A DNA stretch of 64,000 nucleotides from Blasia pusilla (GCA_050084515.1 CM114274.1:6572001-6636000); one strand, 5' to 3'. Positions 36,630 through 50,300 are shown, numbered from the stretch's first letter. The notes: generated from the sequence alone by a model not told the origin. Numbers and translations are program-made.

Positions 36630-36849
36630 CCCCTCTGCGCCGCGACTCCAGCTGCTCTGCTCTTCTCGTACTTCTCCCCGCCCCCTCCAACTAAATGCTG
36701 CGCAGCGGTGTACATGGATGAATCGGGTCCAAGCAACCCATCGCCATTTCCTACCTCGCTTTCTACGAACTCCCTCTCTCCTCCAAAGGGAATCGGAAAC
36801 GCGATCTACTGCATAACAATTGACGGGTGCTCACATCACGACTTTTAAT

Positions 36850-38790
36850 CATTTTCCCCCATGTAAGTATTAGGACATTTGCATGCACTTTGTTTAAAGA
36901 TGCGTTTAAAAAAAAAAAAAAACATGTATTCTCATTTTTTTTTCTCTATTAAAACGAATTGTCCCTATTCTCAAAACAAAGTGTTTGAAGTTAGTGTATA
37001 GTTGTGGAGCCACTGTATTCTGCACATAAATTCAAATTTTTTTGGCTATCCGTAGCATGTGAAATATTTTTTTTGCGTTATGTTGTCACGTGTTTAGCAA
37101 AAGAGATGTTTGCAAATCAAGAAAACCTCTCACAATAGTATAGATAAGGTGTGTGTGCGATGAAAAACAATAAATAAGTGTTTGAAAAGCTAGTGTATAG
37201 CGTATGAAATATTTACTTGATGCCTAGTTGGCACGTGTCAAACCAAGAAGGCACTCTCCCATAATAATATAGTTATGTGAGAAAATGCAAGAAAATGTTT
37301 TGTATTCTACCGATAATAAAAAAAACATTTATTTGCAATATAATTAGTCGTTCACACTAATACCTTAGTGGGAGAGAACATATCTATGGGAAGAGAGGGT
37401 TTGGGAAATCCTCCTCATATGTTGACACTTGTCTTTTGAGGGTTCTTCGAGTGTTGACACATGTCACTTTAGGAAAATGAGTTCAATTAAGAGGACACAA
37501 TGAAATGGAGAAGAGAATGGGCCGAAGGAACTTAGGCTTTTTAAAATTTGAAGATCACTCGTGCTATGGAGGAGCAACCTTCTAGTGATATAATGAAAAA
37601 GGAGTTAACAACTCTCAAGAAGAGGAGCTACATCTTCTACTTAAACTACACAAGGAACCTCAAGCTCTTGTCCACTTGTTGATCTAGTTATGTCTTGAGG
37701 TGGTTTTGTCTATTGGATGATGAGATGACTTATGATCATACAATTTTGACTTGATGCATCAAACTACACACATAAAATATTTCATGGCCAATGTAATAGT
37801 AAGAATCAAGGAGTTAAGTTAGGTAGTAAGATATCCTCTTGATATCTTTATCACTTTGAATTATTGGACACTTGCATGTATATTTTGGTACTTTCTTTAG
37901 AACAAGTGTTCATTCTTTCCTTGAGAATTATCAGCTTGTCCGTTCTTGTAGGCTCCCATCTCAATTTGATAGTATTATAATGGCCACAAATATTGGCGTT
38001 GATATTTTGAGCTAAAGTGGTTGGGTGGTTACTTATCTCTCCTTCCATTCACAAATTACTAGCCATTAGTATTTGTGCCTGGTTTTTTAAAGGAAATTAA
38101 TCACAAAGCTCGTTCAATTGTTTTGGGTGTTTGTTTTACTGGTTTCATTTGGTTTATTTCCAAAAATAATATGTTTTTTTTAATTTCTTGTTTTCTTCCC
38201 CTCTTGGTTTTCTTTTTTAAATTTCCTTAATAGTGCTATTTTGAGGTTTTTTGTTTTTAATCCAAGATTTTTTTTGATTGCAAAAGCAATTAATCGATTG
38301 TTCTCTTAATGGTGAAGACATCATCTAATATAGGATCATATGATTTGATATTTGGAGAGATACTCAATTTTTATTCGATCGATTTTCAATCAAAGCACAA
38401 TGAAGTATAAAGAGAATTTTGGCACAAGTGAAGATGAAAACCATAATAAAAGAGACTAGTTTGAATTTTCAAACCAGAGGGAGAGAAGGAAGATTATAGG
38501 AAATAGGGGAGAGTCCTGAAAAATGATTGGCTTGGATAAAATTTCTCGCAATAGAGACCCAATGTGCACACAAAATGAAGGGGAAATTACCAAAAAAATA
38601 TCCACTCCTCAATACAATCCTCATTCCACACTAAGGGCATGGAAGATTATTGGCAATACGAGTGTTACATAGAAGTGTTATTTTGGAGTGAATAAGGAAT
38701 ATGGAAAGGTTACCATACCCCAAGTAACCCTTTAAGCTATATAGCTAACATATTTTGCCTACTTAAAGGTGAAGAGAAAATTCTCACAAG
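36850..38790. other. AT-rich DNA with degenerate repeat ends
   Basis: A Helitron-like 5' end on the minus strand (A|TCTATACTATTGTGAG) is at about 37146, and another, decayed, is at about 37270. Sequences of the type cacgtgt-x-ca-agcaaa and tgtttgcaaatcaagaa repeat at 37.09-37.26 kb and at 25.0 kb. No gene is seen. Confidence 0.45.
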
Positions 38791-38799
38791 CCACGAGAA

Positions 38800-39240
38800 G
38801 TAGACCGAATTTTATTTATGTAATCCTAAAGGATAAGCAATCCTAATCATAATTTCTTGTTATACTAACGGTAGTTAACTAACCCAAATTAAGAAATTTG
38901 TATTTAATTAACCAAGATTAAGCTTTCCTACTTTGTGTAAGTACGAAATATAGCAGTTCGTGGATTCAATGAGCTTGACTACAACTCACTCTTCAATAAT
39001 CCCCCTCAAGCTCACATTGATATCTCAAATACCTAAATTATCTCTAAATATCTCAAAATTATCTCTATACAATGTGTCTTTGTAAAGATATTTCTAATTT
39101 TTTTATCTCTATCCATACTCACAAGATAAATTTCTCATGCTAGCACTTTCTCTTTGATAAAATGGTAGTGCACCTCTACATGCTTTATTCAAGAGAAAAC
39201 ACAAGATTATTATCAAGTTTAATGCTACTAATATTTATCT
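38800..39240 (-). mobile_element. Truncated Ty1/copia end (LTR and RNase H tail)
   Basis: On the minus strand a polypurine tract (ttgagggggattat) is followed at 38995 by TGAAGAGTGAG, the LTR start. The LTR part to its left matches 28.1-28.26 kb and 40.53-40.62 kb. To its right only about 240 bp of RNase H remnant remain. Confidence 0.7.
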
Positions 39241-39904
39241 AAAGGAATTTTTTTTTCCGTGGTCTTAAAGATCTAGGGAGCATTAGATAAGAGATTTGGC
39301 ATGTTTTCATATCTCACTCAAGTCATCTAGATGCACTCAAACAACTCTAGAGGAGTTGAGTGTAATTAGAGAGAAACTCATAATCTCTCATGTACGTAAA
39401 TATGTTTTCTACGCTATAGTGGAGTCTCTCACTTGTTCCTCAAATAAATTTATTTGAAGAACATCATGACAACTTAATTTTAATGAAGAGAATATTATTC
39501 CGTTCTTATAGGGCTATATTCTTTCATTCCCATTTAAGTGAATATAAAATTAAAAAAATATATATCTAATTTCTTATAATTATTCTCAAGTTCGAAAGTT
39601 TTCAAAGCTTATCCAATGTTAAGAAAATATCCAAACATGAAATATTTAAAAATATCTAGTATGTAGAGTTAAAGCATGAAAATTTTCTAATTCCAAAATC
39701 TTACATTTTTACTATTAGGAAAAAAAAGCTTTATCGAAGAGCATATGTGGAGGCTACTTCAACCACCAGAAAAGGCACATTTAATCATGACTATAACCAT
39801 GGTTCGGATGATATGCCTTAAAGGGATCAAACTTTCAACCTTCTTCATTACATTTTCTTCTTATGATCAATCGTGATCAAAGAGTTTATTAACTTTTTGA
39901 ATTT

Positions 39905-39906
<2 letters not shown>

Positions 39907-39957
<51 letters not shown>
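39907..39957. repeat. (CT)n microsatellite, about 25 units
   Basis: An uninterrupted ct dinucleotide run, in AT-rich repeat DNA with no gene. Confidence 0.97.
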
Positions 39958-39958
<1 letters not shown>

Positions 39959-40211
39959 CCCATTTAAATTCAGATGTTTAGAAATACGTAGAAACTCTAG
40001 TAGCTCTTCTAATTCCAAAACAACATCAAATTATGAAATATAGAACCCTAGAAAATTGCACTATCTCTATATGTTTATTTCTACCACAATTGTAAATATA
40101 TTGACCCAAATTTATCTTTTCACTGTGCTCCCCCCAGAATTATAAACTAGAGTGTTGCTTGTTGTCATGAATAGCTAAGTCTAAGGATCTCCCGGTAGCG
40201 GAAACCTATGA

Positions 40212-40520
40212 AGTTCTCTTAAGTCATTTCTTGGAATTTTTTAATTCATGTGAGACTAAATTGCTTGTTGATTGTCAAAACCCTTCCAATATTAGCTGAT
40301 GTCTCAAAATTTGTCAAAGTAGGAGGCATAAGTTCAATCCCTAATGGGTTTTCAAATCCATTTAATATAGACCATCCCTGGTCTAAGTAGGAAAGAATTT
40401 GGTGTAACCCACCAAAGTCCAAACTTAGACCAACTAGTCGTGAGGCTAGAAATGAGGGCACAACCAAGTGCGGGACCAACTCTAAGCTAGACATGCATGC
40501 ACCTTGAGACTAGCAAGGGT
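40212..40520. repeat. Repeat mosaic: copia-like 170-bp unit plus piece of the 45.3-kb element
   Basis: 40214-40370 matches 29131-29290. The adjoining part (40375-40500, with taacccaccaaagtc and actagtcgt) resembles 45360-45470. Two different families therefore abut here. Confidence 0.65.
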
Positions 40521-40529
40521 GGGGACAAG

Positions 40530-43500
40530 CAATCCTAACCATAGTTTCTTGTTATACTTACAATAGTTAACTAACCCCAGTTAAGAAAATCGTATTTAGG
40601 TGTTACTATACTCACTCTTCAATAATCCCCCTCAAGCTGATGTTGATATGTGTAATACAAAAATCATCTTTAAACATCTCAAACTTATCCTTAGACAATA
40701 TCTTTGTAAAGATATCTACAATTTGTTGATCTGTACTCATACTTACAAGATCAATTTCTCTTGCAAGCACTTTCTGTTTGATAAAGTGGCAGTCCACCTC
40801 TACATGCTTTATTCAAGCACGAAACACATGATTATTACCAAGTTTAATGCTACTAATATTATTTGTATATATTACACTAGGTCTTGAGTTACTAACACCA
40901 ATCTCAACAAGTAATCAATGAAGTCACACGACCTCACATATTGCATTGGTTGCTCCTCTATACTTAACCTCTCTTGAAGATAAAGCAATTGTTGCTTGCT
41001 TCTTTGAAACCAAACTTATAATCGCGTTTCCCAAATTGAAAGAATAACCAAATGTAGAATTTTTATTAAACATGCTTTGCACCTAATTAAAATTTGTGAA
41101 TCCTTGCAACTACAAACTCGAAGAAGGTTCAAATTGAATCCTAAATTGAACAAATAATTTCACATACCGCATACATCCTCCTCTGGACATCAAGGTGAGA
41201 TTTTCGAGATGTTTGCATAAACTAGCTCACTAAGCCAAAATATGTAGCTTAAGTTTAGCCTAATTATAATCAAATAAATCAAACTTTCAATCATGCTCCT
41301 ATACATATTAGAATTTATAATCAACTCTCCTTCATCCACTCTTAACTACTTCATCTTTTGATCTAACAATGTAAAGATTGGCTTATAAGCCGTCATACCA
41401 TATTTTGAATGCATGTAAAGAGCATAATATTGTTGTAATAACCACATGCTCTCTCCAACCATGATAAATTCAACATTAAATAAGTACTTGAGTTCTATTA
41501 AGTCCTTTATATCAAATTTTGCATGTAACTTTAGCTTGACTTGTTAAACCCTATCCTCAGTATTCCCAATAATCAAAAGGTCAATAACATATAATATAAT
41601 GTTAATCATATGCGTTTTCCTCTCAAGACCTACAACGAGGAATCATAATGACATATCGTAATGTTAAGCTTTTGTAGGATGCATGTATTTTTGCCATATC
41701 AAGCTCTTCGAGCTTGCTTGATCCCGTATAGAGCTTTCTTAAATCTCTATATATGGAATGGAAACTCTAGATGCTCATATCAAACTGGTTGAGCTATGTA
41801 AACTTCCTCATGCAAATTTCCATTCAAGGGGCATTCTTGTCGTTCATATGATGTAGTCTCCACTTCTTACTCATTGTAGTTGTAATCAGTGCTCTCATAG
41901 TCGCCATCGTCACAACATATCTAAATATTTCATCGTAGTCAATATCATATTGTTGTGCATAATCCTTGGCTTCTAACGTGGTTTTTTTTTGTTCACATTC
42001 CATCTTGATCTTATAAACTTGTCTGCAACCAATAGTTTTCTTACCAAAAGGTTCATCAACCAAATGCCAAGTCTATTGATATCTTTGTGCAATAAGCTCT
42101 TCCTCTAAACGTCAATCCATTCTACCTTATATGCAACTTTTTCAAAACAACTTGATCCTTGTTCCTAGATAATAGTCATTATACATGCATGATGTGTTGG
42201 AAGAAATCCTTCATTTATGAATGTAGGAACAAGATGTGTGACTCTACTTGATCTACAAAGATATTTTTCATAAGTTGATGCCTCTAGCATTTAACATTAG
42301 CACTCACTAGTGTCAAAAGACTAAATATGTACTCATCTCAACCATAGATTGACATATTTAATTGAAGAATCTAAGACCTCTCCTAACCTTGCATTAGTAC
42401 TTGGGGAATTTTTAGGCAATGTCTATTGATTTAAAATCATATTCTTCCCCTCAATAAGCATGTATAGAGGTGGAATAAGTGAAGACGGAACATACCATGA
42501 CTTAAGCTCATTAAAAAACTTCATTGCAACTAATAATAAGTTTCTTAGAGGATGGAACGTAGCACTTTTATCCCTTAGTTTCATCAGCATATCCAATGAA
42601 TATACATCCCTTAGAAGGAACATGAGCATAAAAAATATAACCAAAGGCTTTCAAGAATGAAAAAATAAATTTATGATATGTGAAGACTTCACATGGAATC
42701 TTATCATGAACTTCTATTCTTGGAGTTTGGTTGATAAAGATCGTGCTTGCTTACAGCCTCTACACAATACACCTTAGACATATTCTTCTCATTTAATATA
42801 ATAGCACATGTCGTCTTCAACAATATGTGGATTCTTCCTCTCAGCCATTCGATTTTGTTATGAATTATACCAGAAAGTGACTTATCATTGTATGTATGCC
42901 TTTTTGGCATAACTAATCATCAAACACTATTTATAGATACTATCTTCCTCCATCACCACCAAAATTTTAAAATACATCATCTAGTCTTCTTCTCTACCAA
43001 AATTCTAAATGTTTGGCATATTAAGAATACTTTTGACTTAGCTTTCAGAAAGTATAGACATATATACTTAGATAACTCATCAATAAATAAATAAAAGTAC
43101 TAACAATCACTAAGGCTATCTTGTGATGTTTTCCATACATCATTTTGAATCAACTCTAGTATTTTGGATGCTCTTTTTTCTTTCTTGGAAATGGAAATCT
43201 AGCTTGTTTTTCAAATTGGCAAGCATAGCCTAGTTCTAACATAGTAGAACTTAATAATTTAGGAAGTTCAGTAACTAGATTAGATGATGAAAATTTGTGT
43301 GATCTTTGAAGATTCATATGCTTAGGTTTGTTATGTTGCACGCTAAAATTTGTGATTTATTGGCCAATTTAACCATATTGATGTTTAAATCTTTTGCATA
43401 GAGATATCTAATTTGAATATTTTTCTATAGCTTGTTCCTTTGACTATATAGTTTGATCATCCATTGTTATCAAGCAACCATTTGCGTAAAACTTCACATG

Positions 43501-44330
43501 ATAATTATTTTCTATTATCTGTCCTATAAAGAACTACTTTCTTGCACTAGTAGACACATGGAGAATATTTCCAAGAGCACAAAGATCATCTGATGCTATT
43601 AGAACTTTATTGATATATGTAATATGATATTGCGTATCATCTCTTGTGAGCACTATTCTAGGATCTTTCCAAGGTTGCACAAAAACAAATTATGTGTCCA
43701 CAGACACGTGTGTGCGAGCCCGCAATTGTCTTGTAGCCCCCATTGGATGGGCCGTGGTTGAGCCCACATAGGGCTCACACATGGCGGGCTCAAGCGTCCA
43801 AGGGGATCCCATCCTACCCTACGGGTCTATTGCGGGTTGGTGTAGGTTGCACGTAAGCCACAAAATCGATACGGACTCCGCCAACCCGAGTCTATGCTAT
43901 GGGCTCGGTGGGCTTAGGGGCAGGCTCGGATGCGGGCCTCACGTACCCAACCAACATGTTTGTCCCATGGACATACTTGTCCGTTTCGTGCAACTTTGAA
44001 TCTTTCATAGGATCCATACTATTGAATTATTTAGCTTGTGAGATCACTTCATTTGACGCACCAAAGTTGATGTACTAATTTCTTATAGAGTTTTTCTTAA
44101 CTAATGCTCATATAAGATAAGCTATAGCCAAGAGATGCTCAGTTTGTGAGTGTTGTTGTTATTAATACTGCATTTGATGTTGTTACTCCATATAGTTTTG
44201 TTTTTGGAAGACTTGTATTCTCATATCTATCTTCCTTTTTCTTGAAACAAAACTTTGCATAATGACCCTTCATCCCACAATAATTGCAAGATCCAAGGAC
44301 CTCTATTTCTGACTTCGATCCCAATAATTT
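40530..44330 (-). mobile_element. Decayed Ty1/copia retrotransposon
   Basis: From right to left on the minus strand: a gag CCHC knuckle (CNYCGMKGHYAKFC, about 44.26 kb), integrase remnants (about 42.4-43.6 kb, short frames), reverse transcriptase with PFGKKTIGCRQVYKIK, YAQQYDIDYDEIF and HHMNDKNA (41824-42063), and RNase H ending DIFTKILSKDKFEMF (40612-40797). A polypurine tract and LTR start lie at 40621. The order GAG-IN-RT-RH defines copia. Many stops and frameshifts make it inactive. I did not find the right LTR. Confidence 0.88.
43690..44000. other. GC-richer insert within the copia integrase region
   Basis: The stretch from about 43690 to 43990 is clearly GC-richer than the surrounding copia sequence and has phrases such as gggctcacacatggcgggctc. 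It is probably a separate insertion or simple repeat-like sequence. No protein is recognised. Confidence 0.4.
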
Positions 44331-44490
44331 CCACCATCACCACCTTGTGATTGAGCATGGTAATAGTTCCGATTAGATTAAGTGAAGTTATGTTGGATGC
44401 CTAATCCTCCATGAGTGTGATATCCAACACGACCACAAAAGCTTCTACCACGACCTGTGCTTCTATTTGATCCTTCTGGGATTTATCTAG

Positions 44491-44598
44491 GGGAATCCCA
44501 CCTTCCCCATTGTCCTCCTTAGACTCCTAGTTTTGGTTTCAACCTAAATGTAGTTTGCCACCCGCGGATCGGCGTTGGACTAGTTAACAATCAAGATG
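44491..44598 (+). repeat. Left arm of a 108-bp inverted repeat
   Basis: This is nearly the reverse complement of 45756-45863. It contains gggaatcccaccttcccc and ggatcggcgttggactagtt. The arms enclose about 1.16 kb. Confidence 0.88.
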
Positions 44599-44659
44599 AC
44601 TTAGTGGATCAAATAGAAGTAGAGTCTATAAACAAGGAACTAATTATGGTGCATATTTG

Positions 44660-44960
44660 ATTGTGTTTCAGGTTTGAGCTAAGGCACCATTAAGGACACA
44701 CCTTGAGGGATTAATCGAATCACTCTTATATAGGTAAGCGACTCAGGGGGATTAACCGAGGCTTGGGGAAGATGTTTTATAGGGAGACAGTACGCAATTG
44801 GGGAGATTCAAACCGATTAGCGTTTGGTGGCCTCTTGACTATATACTAACATGCAACCAGTTGAGTCTTTCAGACTCAACCTAAGAGTGTCGCTTGCAAA
44901 GTTCAAGGTCAAGAGTTCTTTGGGGTGAGGCAAGAAGGAGTAAAGGTTAGACTATACAAC
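44660..44960. repeat. Diverged direct repeat, copy 1 (partner at 45.95-46.21 kb)
   Basis: Shared phrases in the same order include aggcttgggga/ggcttgggaga, attagcg/attagca, gcaacc and caaggtcaaga. Such spacing (about 1.27 kb) could be the LTRs of a small old element. Confidence 0.5.
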
Positions 44961-45239
44961 ATTCATCCTATGCATGAAACTATTCATAATATTCAAAAAA
45001 TAAAGAAATTTTCTCCTCTCCTCTTCCCAATGAAGCGCTTACAATAACATAAGGGAAGGGGTCTATGTACTATCTACCTATATGTAGCAAGTTAAACTCT
45101 ACACAATCAAAATCATTCTAGGTGATCCAATTGTATATGGAGTGAAATGGCTGAAAGTATAGACGGGCCCAAAGGCACAAATAGGGGGAGGCCTAGAGGG
45201 CTCAACCTATCCGTTTAAAAAACATATCTATTTTTTGTT

Positions 45240-45482
45240 ATGTCCTCTTCCCCTTATAGGACCATTATTGGGATACCGTCGCCAATAGCTAAGTCTATGG
45301 TGCCCACAGTAGCGAGGACTTGGGAAGCAAGTCATGATTGCGCGTCTAAGGAGGAAAAACCTTGGTCTAACCCACCAAAGTCGAAATCTACACTAGCTAG
45401 TCGTAAGAATAGGAAGGGTGGCGGGAGCAGCCGTAGGGCTAATGCTAGGCGAGAGGCGCACGTGTCTTGTGATCAATCTTAG
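45240..45482 (+). other. Open frame of a repeated element, product unknown
   Basis: An 80-codon frame (starting MSSSPYRTIIGIPSP) is rich in Lys, Ser and Arg near its end (SRKNRKGGGSSRR). A decayed relative of this DNA is at 40.14-40.50 kb, so it is probably part of a transposable element (a basic gag- or ORF1-like protein) and not a host gene. Confidence 0.35.
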
Positions 45483-45755
45483 ATGAGAAAGGGATGTAAC
45501 CACTTGCGAAGATAAAGGCAAGGTAAGCAAGGTTTGAGACCTTGGAGTCAATGACGAGAAGCAAGAAACGCGGTAGAAATCAAGATTGGCAAGCTTGGTC
45601 ACAAAACGCGAAGGGTGGCAAAAAGACAACCATCAAACGTTCAAACAATGAGTCAAGATGGATGCTAACTATAAGACAAAGGAATGCGGGTCCAAACTCC
45701 AAGATACGTTCAGGGAGCCAAGAGTTGCGTAAGTTGCAAGAAGCCTCCGCCAAGC

Positions 45756-45863
45756 CATCTTGATAGTCAACTAGTCCAACGCCGATCCGTGGGTGGCAAA
45801 CTATATCTAGGTTGAAACCAAAATCAAGAGTCCAAGGAGGACAATGGGGAAGGTGGGATTCCC
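45756..45863 (-). repeat. Right arm of the 108-bp inverted repeat
   Basis: Reverse complement partner of 44491-44598. Outside it, at 45.95-46.21 kb, lies the second diverged direct repeat. Confidence 0.88.
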
Positions 45864-46339
45864 TTGGAGAAACCTCATAAGTATCTAAAAGGGGAGACAC
45901 TCTTCGTCTCTAGCAGGTCAAACCCTTGAACCAGAAACTAACTCCGATGCATGCTTAGTCATATTCCACCTTTGAATTAAGGGATGTACCTTCAGAAATC
46001 AACTGACGCACTATGGTTCATGCAAGCGATTTAGGCAAGTTGGCCAAGGCTTGGGAGAAAATTTTCTTAGGGATACGATTCGCACTTGGTAAAACTCAAT
46101 CAGATTAGCACTTAATGATTTCTCGTCTATTTCCAAAAAGTGCAACCGACTTCATCTTTGGTATCAATCCAAATCTTCTGTTTGCAAGGTCAAGAATGCT
46201 TGGGGATGGAATTAGAAGACGAGTTCTACAGTCCATACATATTACCTATATCCCTCTCATATCCTATAATTTGGATGGGGAAGTATTCAAGGAGTTTACC
46301 ATAAAGTCTTGGAATTGGAAAACAATTTTGGTTTAAAAA

Positions 46340-47381
46340 AACTTTCAAATATGCTAGTTCCCTCCTCCCTTCCCTTTCTTCTCCTAACCCTTCCCTTTCT
46401 TCTCCTAACGAGTAGTCTCCCTTCAACTAAACTCCTCCCAGTCCTCTTTCACTCCCTCATTTAGATTGTATGGGTCTTCTTGACACATGTCCTCAATTGT
46501 ACACCTTGATGAGTAATTCCATAATTTTACATTATTTTTAATCCATCCATTGCACGTTTGCGACACCAGCTAGTAAGTTAGAAGGTAATCGTCATCAACA
46601 AGAAGGTAGTCCTTAAACCTGTCCTCTGGTAAACGAATAGATATACAATATGATCCTGCATCTAATTTCTCATCCCTTGTGGTCCATATGACAATAAATA
46701 AATTATACACCTCTCGGATCATTATACCATCGATGCGAACCCTTCAGGATAGAACCACAAGCCAGCATTCACAATTTGATGCAGATTTCTGAAAGCTATC
46801 TACACAATGTGCAAGCTTTCCTGGAGCTATCAACTCCATGTGCTAGCTTTCATGGATATCTAGTAGTTCCATGTATGGATTCCTAAGCGGCTGCGAAAGC
46901 ACAGGAGTTTATGGGAGGGAGGAATCATCTGTACTTAGCTCCCACAACAGACTATTAGAAGAAAAAACCTGTTATCTTTACTGTACCGATGAAAACACAA
47001 GTTCGATTTTTAACACCACTACTTCTTTGAACCCGTTTAGTTTGATGGTAGATTCTCTCTGCCTCATGGCAAGCAACCTCTCACAAAGTTGAATTGGGCA
47101 GAAACGTGCCAGGTACATCTGGAGAAGGATGATCCAGAAGGCTACAGAAAAAAGTCCATGACAACCAAATGTCGTGTTTACTCTTCAATCTTCTAATCTG
47201 TATCAGCTTCATGAATTCGAAACAAATTACTGTTGCTATCATATACGAATGAAAGGTTTACAAATCCATTGAAAGTCATCCTGCTCACAAGATGGAATCA
47301 GGCATATGGAACAGAGTAATTAGGGGAGAGTGGGGTCGCCTGGCTCAGGAAGAGGCACTGTTGAGGAACTCCTTAATGTTT
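46340..47381. other. Intergenic DNA downstream of the SRP receptor gene
   Basis: A tandem duplicate of ccttccctttcttctccta lies at about 46369-46408. At about 46545-46572 a possible Helitron 3' end (gcacgtttgcgac, then CTAG|T) stands alone. The region near 47.2-47.38 kb is the likely 3' UTR of the receptor gene. Confidence 0.45.
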
Positions 47382-50300
47382 CTAGTTCAGAAGAGATTTG
47401 ATTATTGATTTCACATTGAGTCTCTTCAAGTCGGTGTAGGTTTGTCCACATCCCACAAACACCACAGGAGCTCCAGAGATATAGACCATGGAAAGTGCAG
47501 CACCAACCTGTCCACATACAACACTTTGTGAGATTGATTTTGATACACCAGTGTTCTTGCTAAGCTGTCTGAAAATAAACATTATAGTTGGAAACAATCA
47601 CAAACAACAATTGTGGATTTGTTGTTCGTATATTGTAGTCATCTAAGGACTACAATACACATTAGATGTTCACCACAATTCAAGAGATTTATGTACAAAT
47701 CACTGTCACTTGGTCAACTATGAAAAACATTCTTAATGAACAAGATACACAAAGGATGTGGACGAGTCTATGTGGACCTTGTCATCGATAGTATCAAACT
47801 TTGTGAGAAGAATCCCATCAATTAGGCGTGGAGTAGCTGTTGTTGACAAATCAGCCAGGTTCTGTAGTAATCCCCAAAATAATTCAAATAAGTTTCGACT
47901 GTTACCGGAAAAAATATCTTTGAAAACATCAAAGATCAACGAGGCATAAATATGTGCCAGCCATATCAATGAATGATTAACAAAATTCATTTTTCTTTCT
48001 ATGAAGACAATCAAAATCACCAAAGAGACACCAGATGAAAGCTGTTAATCTAGTCTAGTCTAGTCATGCCCTAACACTGGTTAGTTGGATACCTAGCTGG
48101 AGACAACTTAGAGCTCTTATATCTTTCAAGTTAATCTCGAATTAGGGCTAGCCACCATAATGCTTTGATTGGACAAGTGAGCTAGTAACTTATTTGCTGA
48201 TTGAGGACAAAGAAATCATGGATAGATTAGCTGAAGCTAGTTGTGATTTCGCACAAGGAGATGCTTCTGCTGGTGTACCTTCTCAACTACACCTATCATG
48301 TCAAAAGCGACAGCTAGCCACATTAAAAAGACCCTATTAGCATCATAGAATCACCTGATTGAACTTCATCAGTTGGTCAACTGCATCGTTGCCGACCAGG
48401 GCTTCACCAACAAAGAGTACCATATCTGGCTCATTTTGATTGATGAGCTTTGAGAGAGCTCTCATCAGGGGTTCGTTATCCTACACAAACAAATATCTCC
48501 ACTTAGAAATTGAAAGTGATGAGACACAAAAAAAAGTGGACGCAAAACATGATAACTCAAGACGAGCTACCATCATTCTTTAGACTAACAAACAGCATTT
48601 ACAAAAAGATCCTTGTAGAGATTGAGCTGACATTTCTTCAGCTAAGAGATATGTCACCTGCATTCGGCCTGCTGTGTCAACCAGAACCACATCTTGTTTC
48701 GTTCGCGTGGCTTCGCGTATTGCCTCCTTAGCAACTACAGCAGGATCCTTTTCATAGCCCTTTTCAAATATTGGAATCTGACAGTAGATGGACAACAAAT
48801 CTTCATCGTTTTAGAGTGGAGAGAGGACTGAAGAGACAACTCTGCAGCTGGAAGAAGCATGGGTTACCTCAATGAGCAACTTTCTGAATAACATTCCAAT
48901 GCACAATAAACCTTTTAAGACCATAAATTACCTTCAAACATGAAGGCCTAATTGAGAGCACTCTATAAAGTCGGATGTAAACCGTGGCTAGACTTGGCTA
49001 TTGAAAGAATGAACATACTCTAGATAACTGGAGGCAAATGCAGGTATTGTAATGCTTATCCATGTGTTTAATACCCAAAGCTATCATGACAGGGCAGCCC
49101 ACTATGTAGATAAGACCTACAGGCCCAACCTTACAGAGATGAAAATAGCAATATACCAAACTTGTTCAGGTTCATTCAGCCAACTACCTCAAAAGGCTGA
49201 TGGATCCATGGGAGTAATCAACTATGGGAAATCGATAGTGACCGTCCATGGAAATGGGATGCAAGAAAACATTTTGCGCTCCCACGACCTATGCTGCCAA
49301 ACAGCAAGAGGAAAGATGATACTGACCGGAGACTCATCTGGATTGGATTATTAAGCCAGTGATTACTAGGAACATGATATTGCTTAGACTTTGCAAACGT
49401 AAACCACCATCTGCACAGGATTTTCATTGAGAGGAAATGGGATTTGGGTATCCTTCAACTGTAAATGAATGCTTCGTAGTGAAACTCCTCAATGAAAGGT
49501 TATCATCTTGGATGAGATTAAAACCATCAGAAATGATGCCTCTGTTCTAATATTCACTTCACTGGGTGGTGGCTGTTCCTTGGCTTTTGCAGACATGAAT
49601 ATGTGACTCAATTTTTTTCACCTGCATGAAACCCTACATAAACCATACTGATATCTTCATTATCAATGTCACTATATCAAATTGCCTGACCCACCCAATA
49701 TACACCTTTTCCACTTGTTACATCCAAGGCTGTGCGGCAATGGATTGAAGAAAATGAGCTCCTTGTAGCTATCATTATCCCAGCAAGGGTGAATAAGATA
49801 ACAAGACGGAATTCTTCATGCCCCATGTTCATTAACAACCAAAAAAACGGACCTGCAAACGTCGTGCATGAGTGCGAAGTTGTTCCACAGCACCAGATCT
49901 AAATGTGTCACACGCAGCCATCATCACACTTACTCCATGTTGCTGGAGCCAGTAAGCTACCTGCAATACATTTAGGATGAAACAAATGAACTTACAAAGA
50001 CTTGCAGAGGATGTATATCCACAAAAAATCCTTCTTCTTTTGTGTCTGATAAGAACCACATCGATCAACCCAACCTGATAACAATCAAAATGCAACTTCC
50101 CATTCAAACCATGGCCATAAGCAACCTAGGAGCCAAATGTGAGGTATTTCCATTCCTGTTAGTAGCCAAAGGCTTGTACCTTGGCAAGGTTCGTCGACTT
50201 TCCAACGCCATTGACTCCAACAAACACAATCACAAAAGGACGATTCTGCTCCTTGGCTGTTTGGACATCCCTCAGAATATCAACTGACCTCTTGGGGGTC

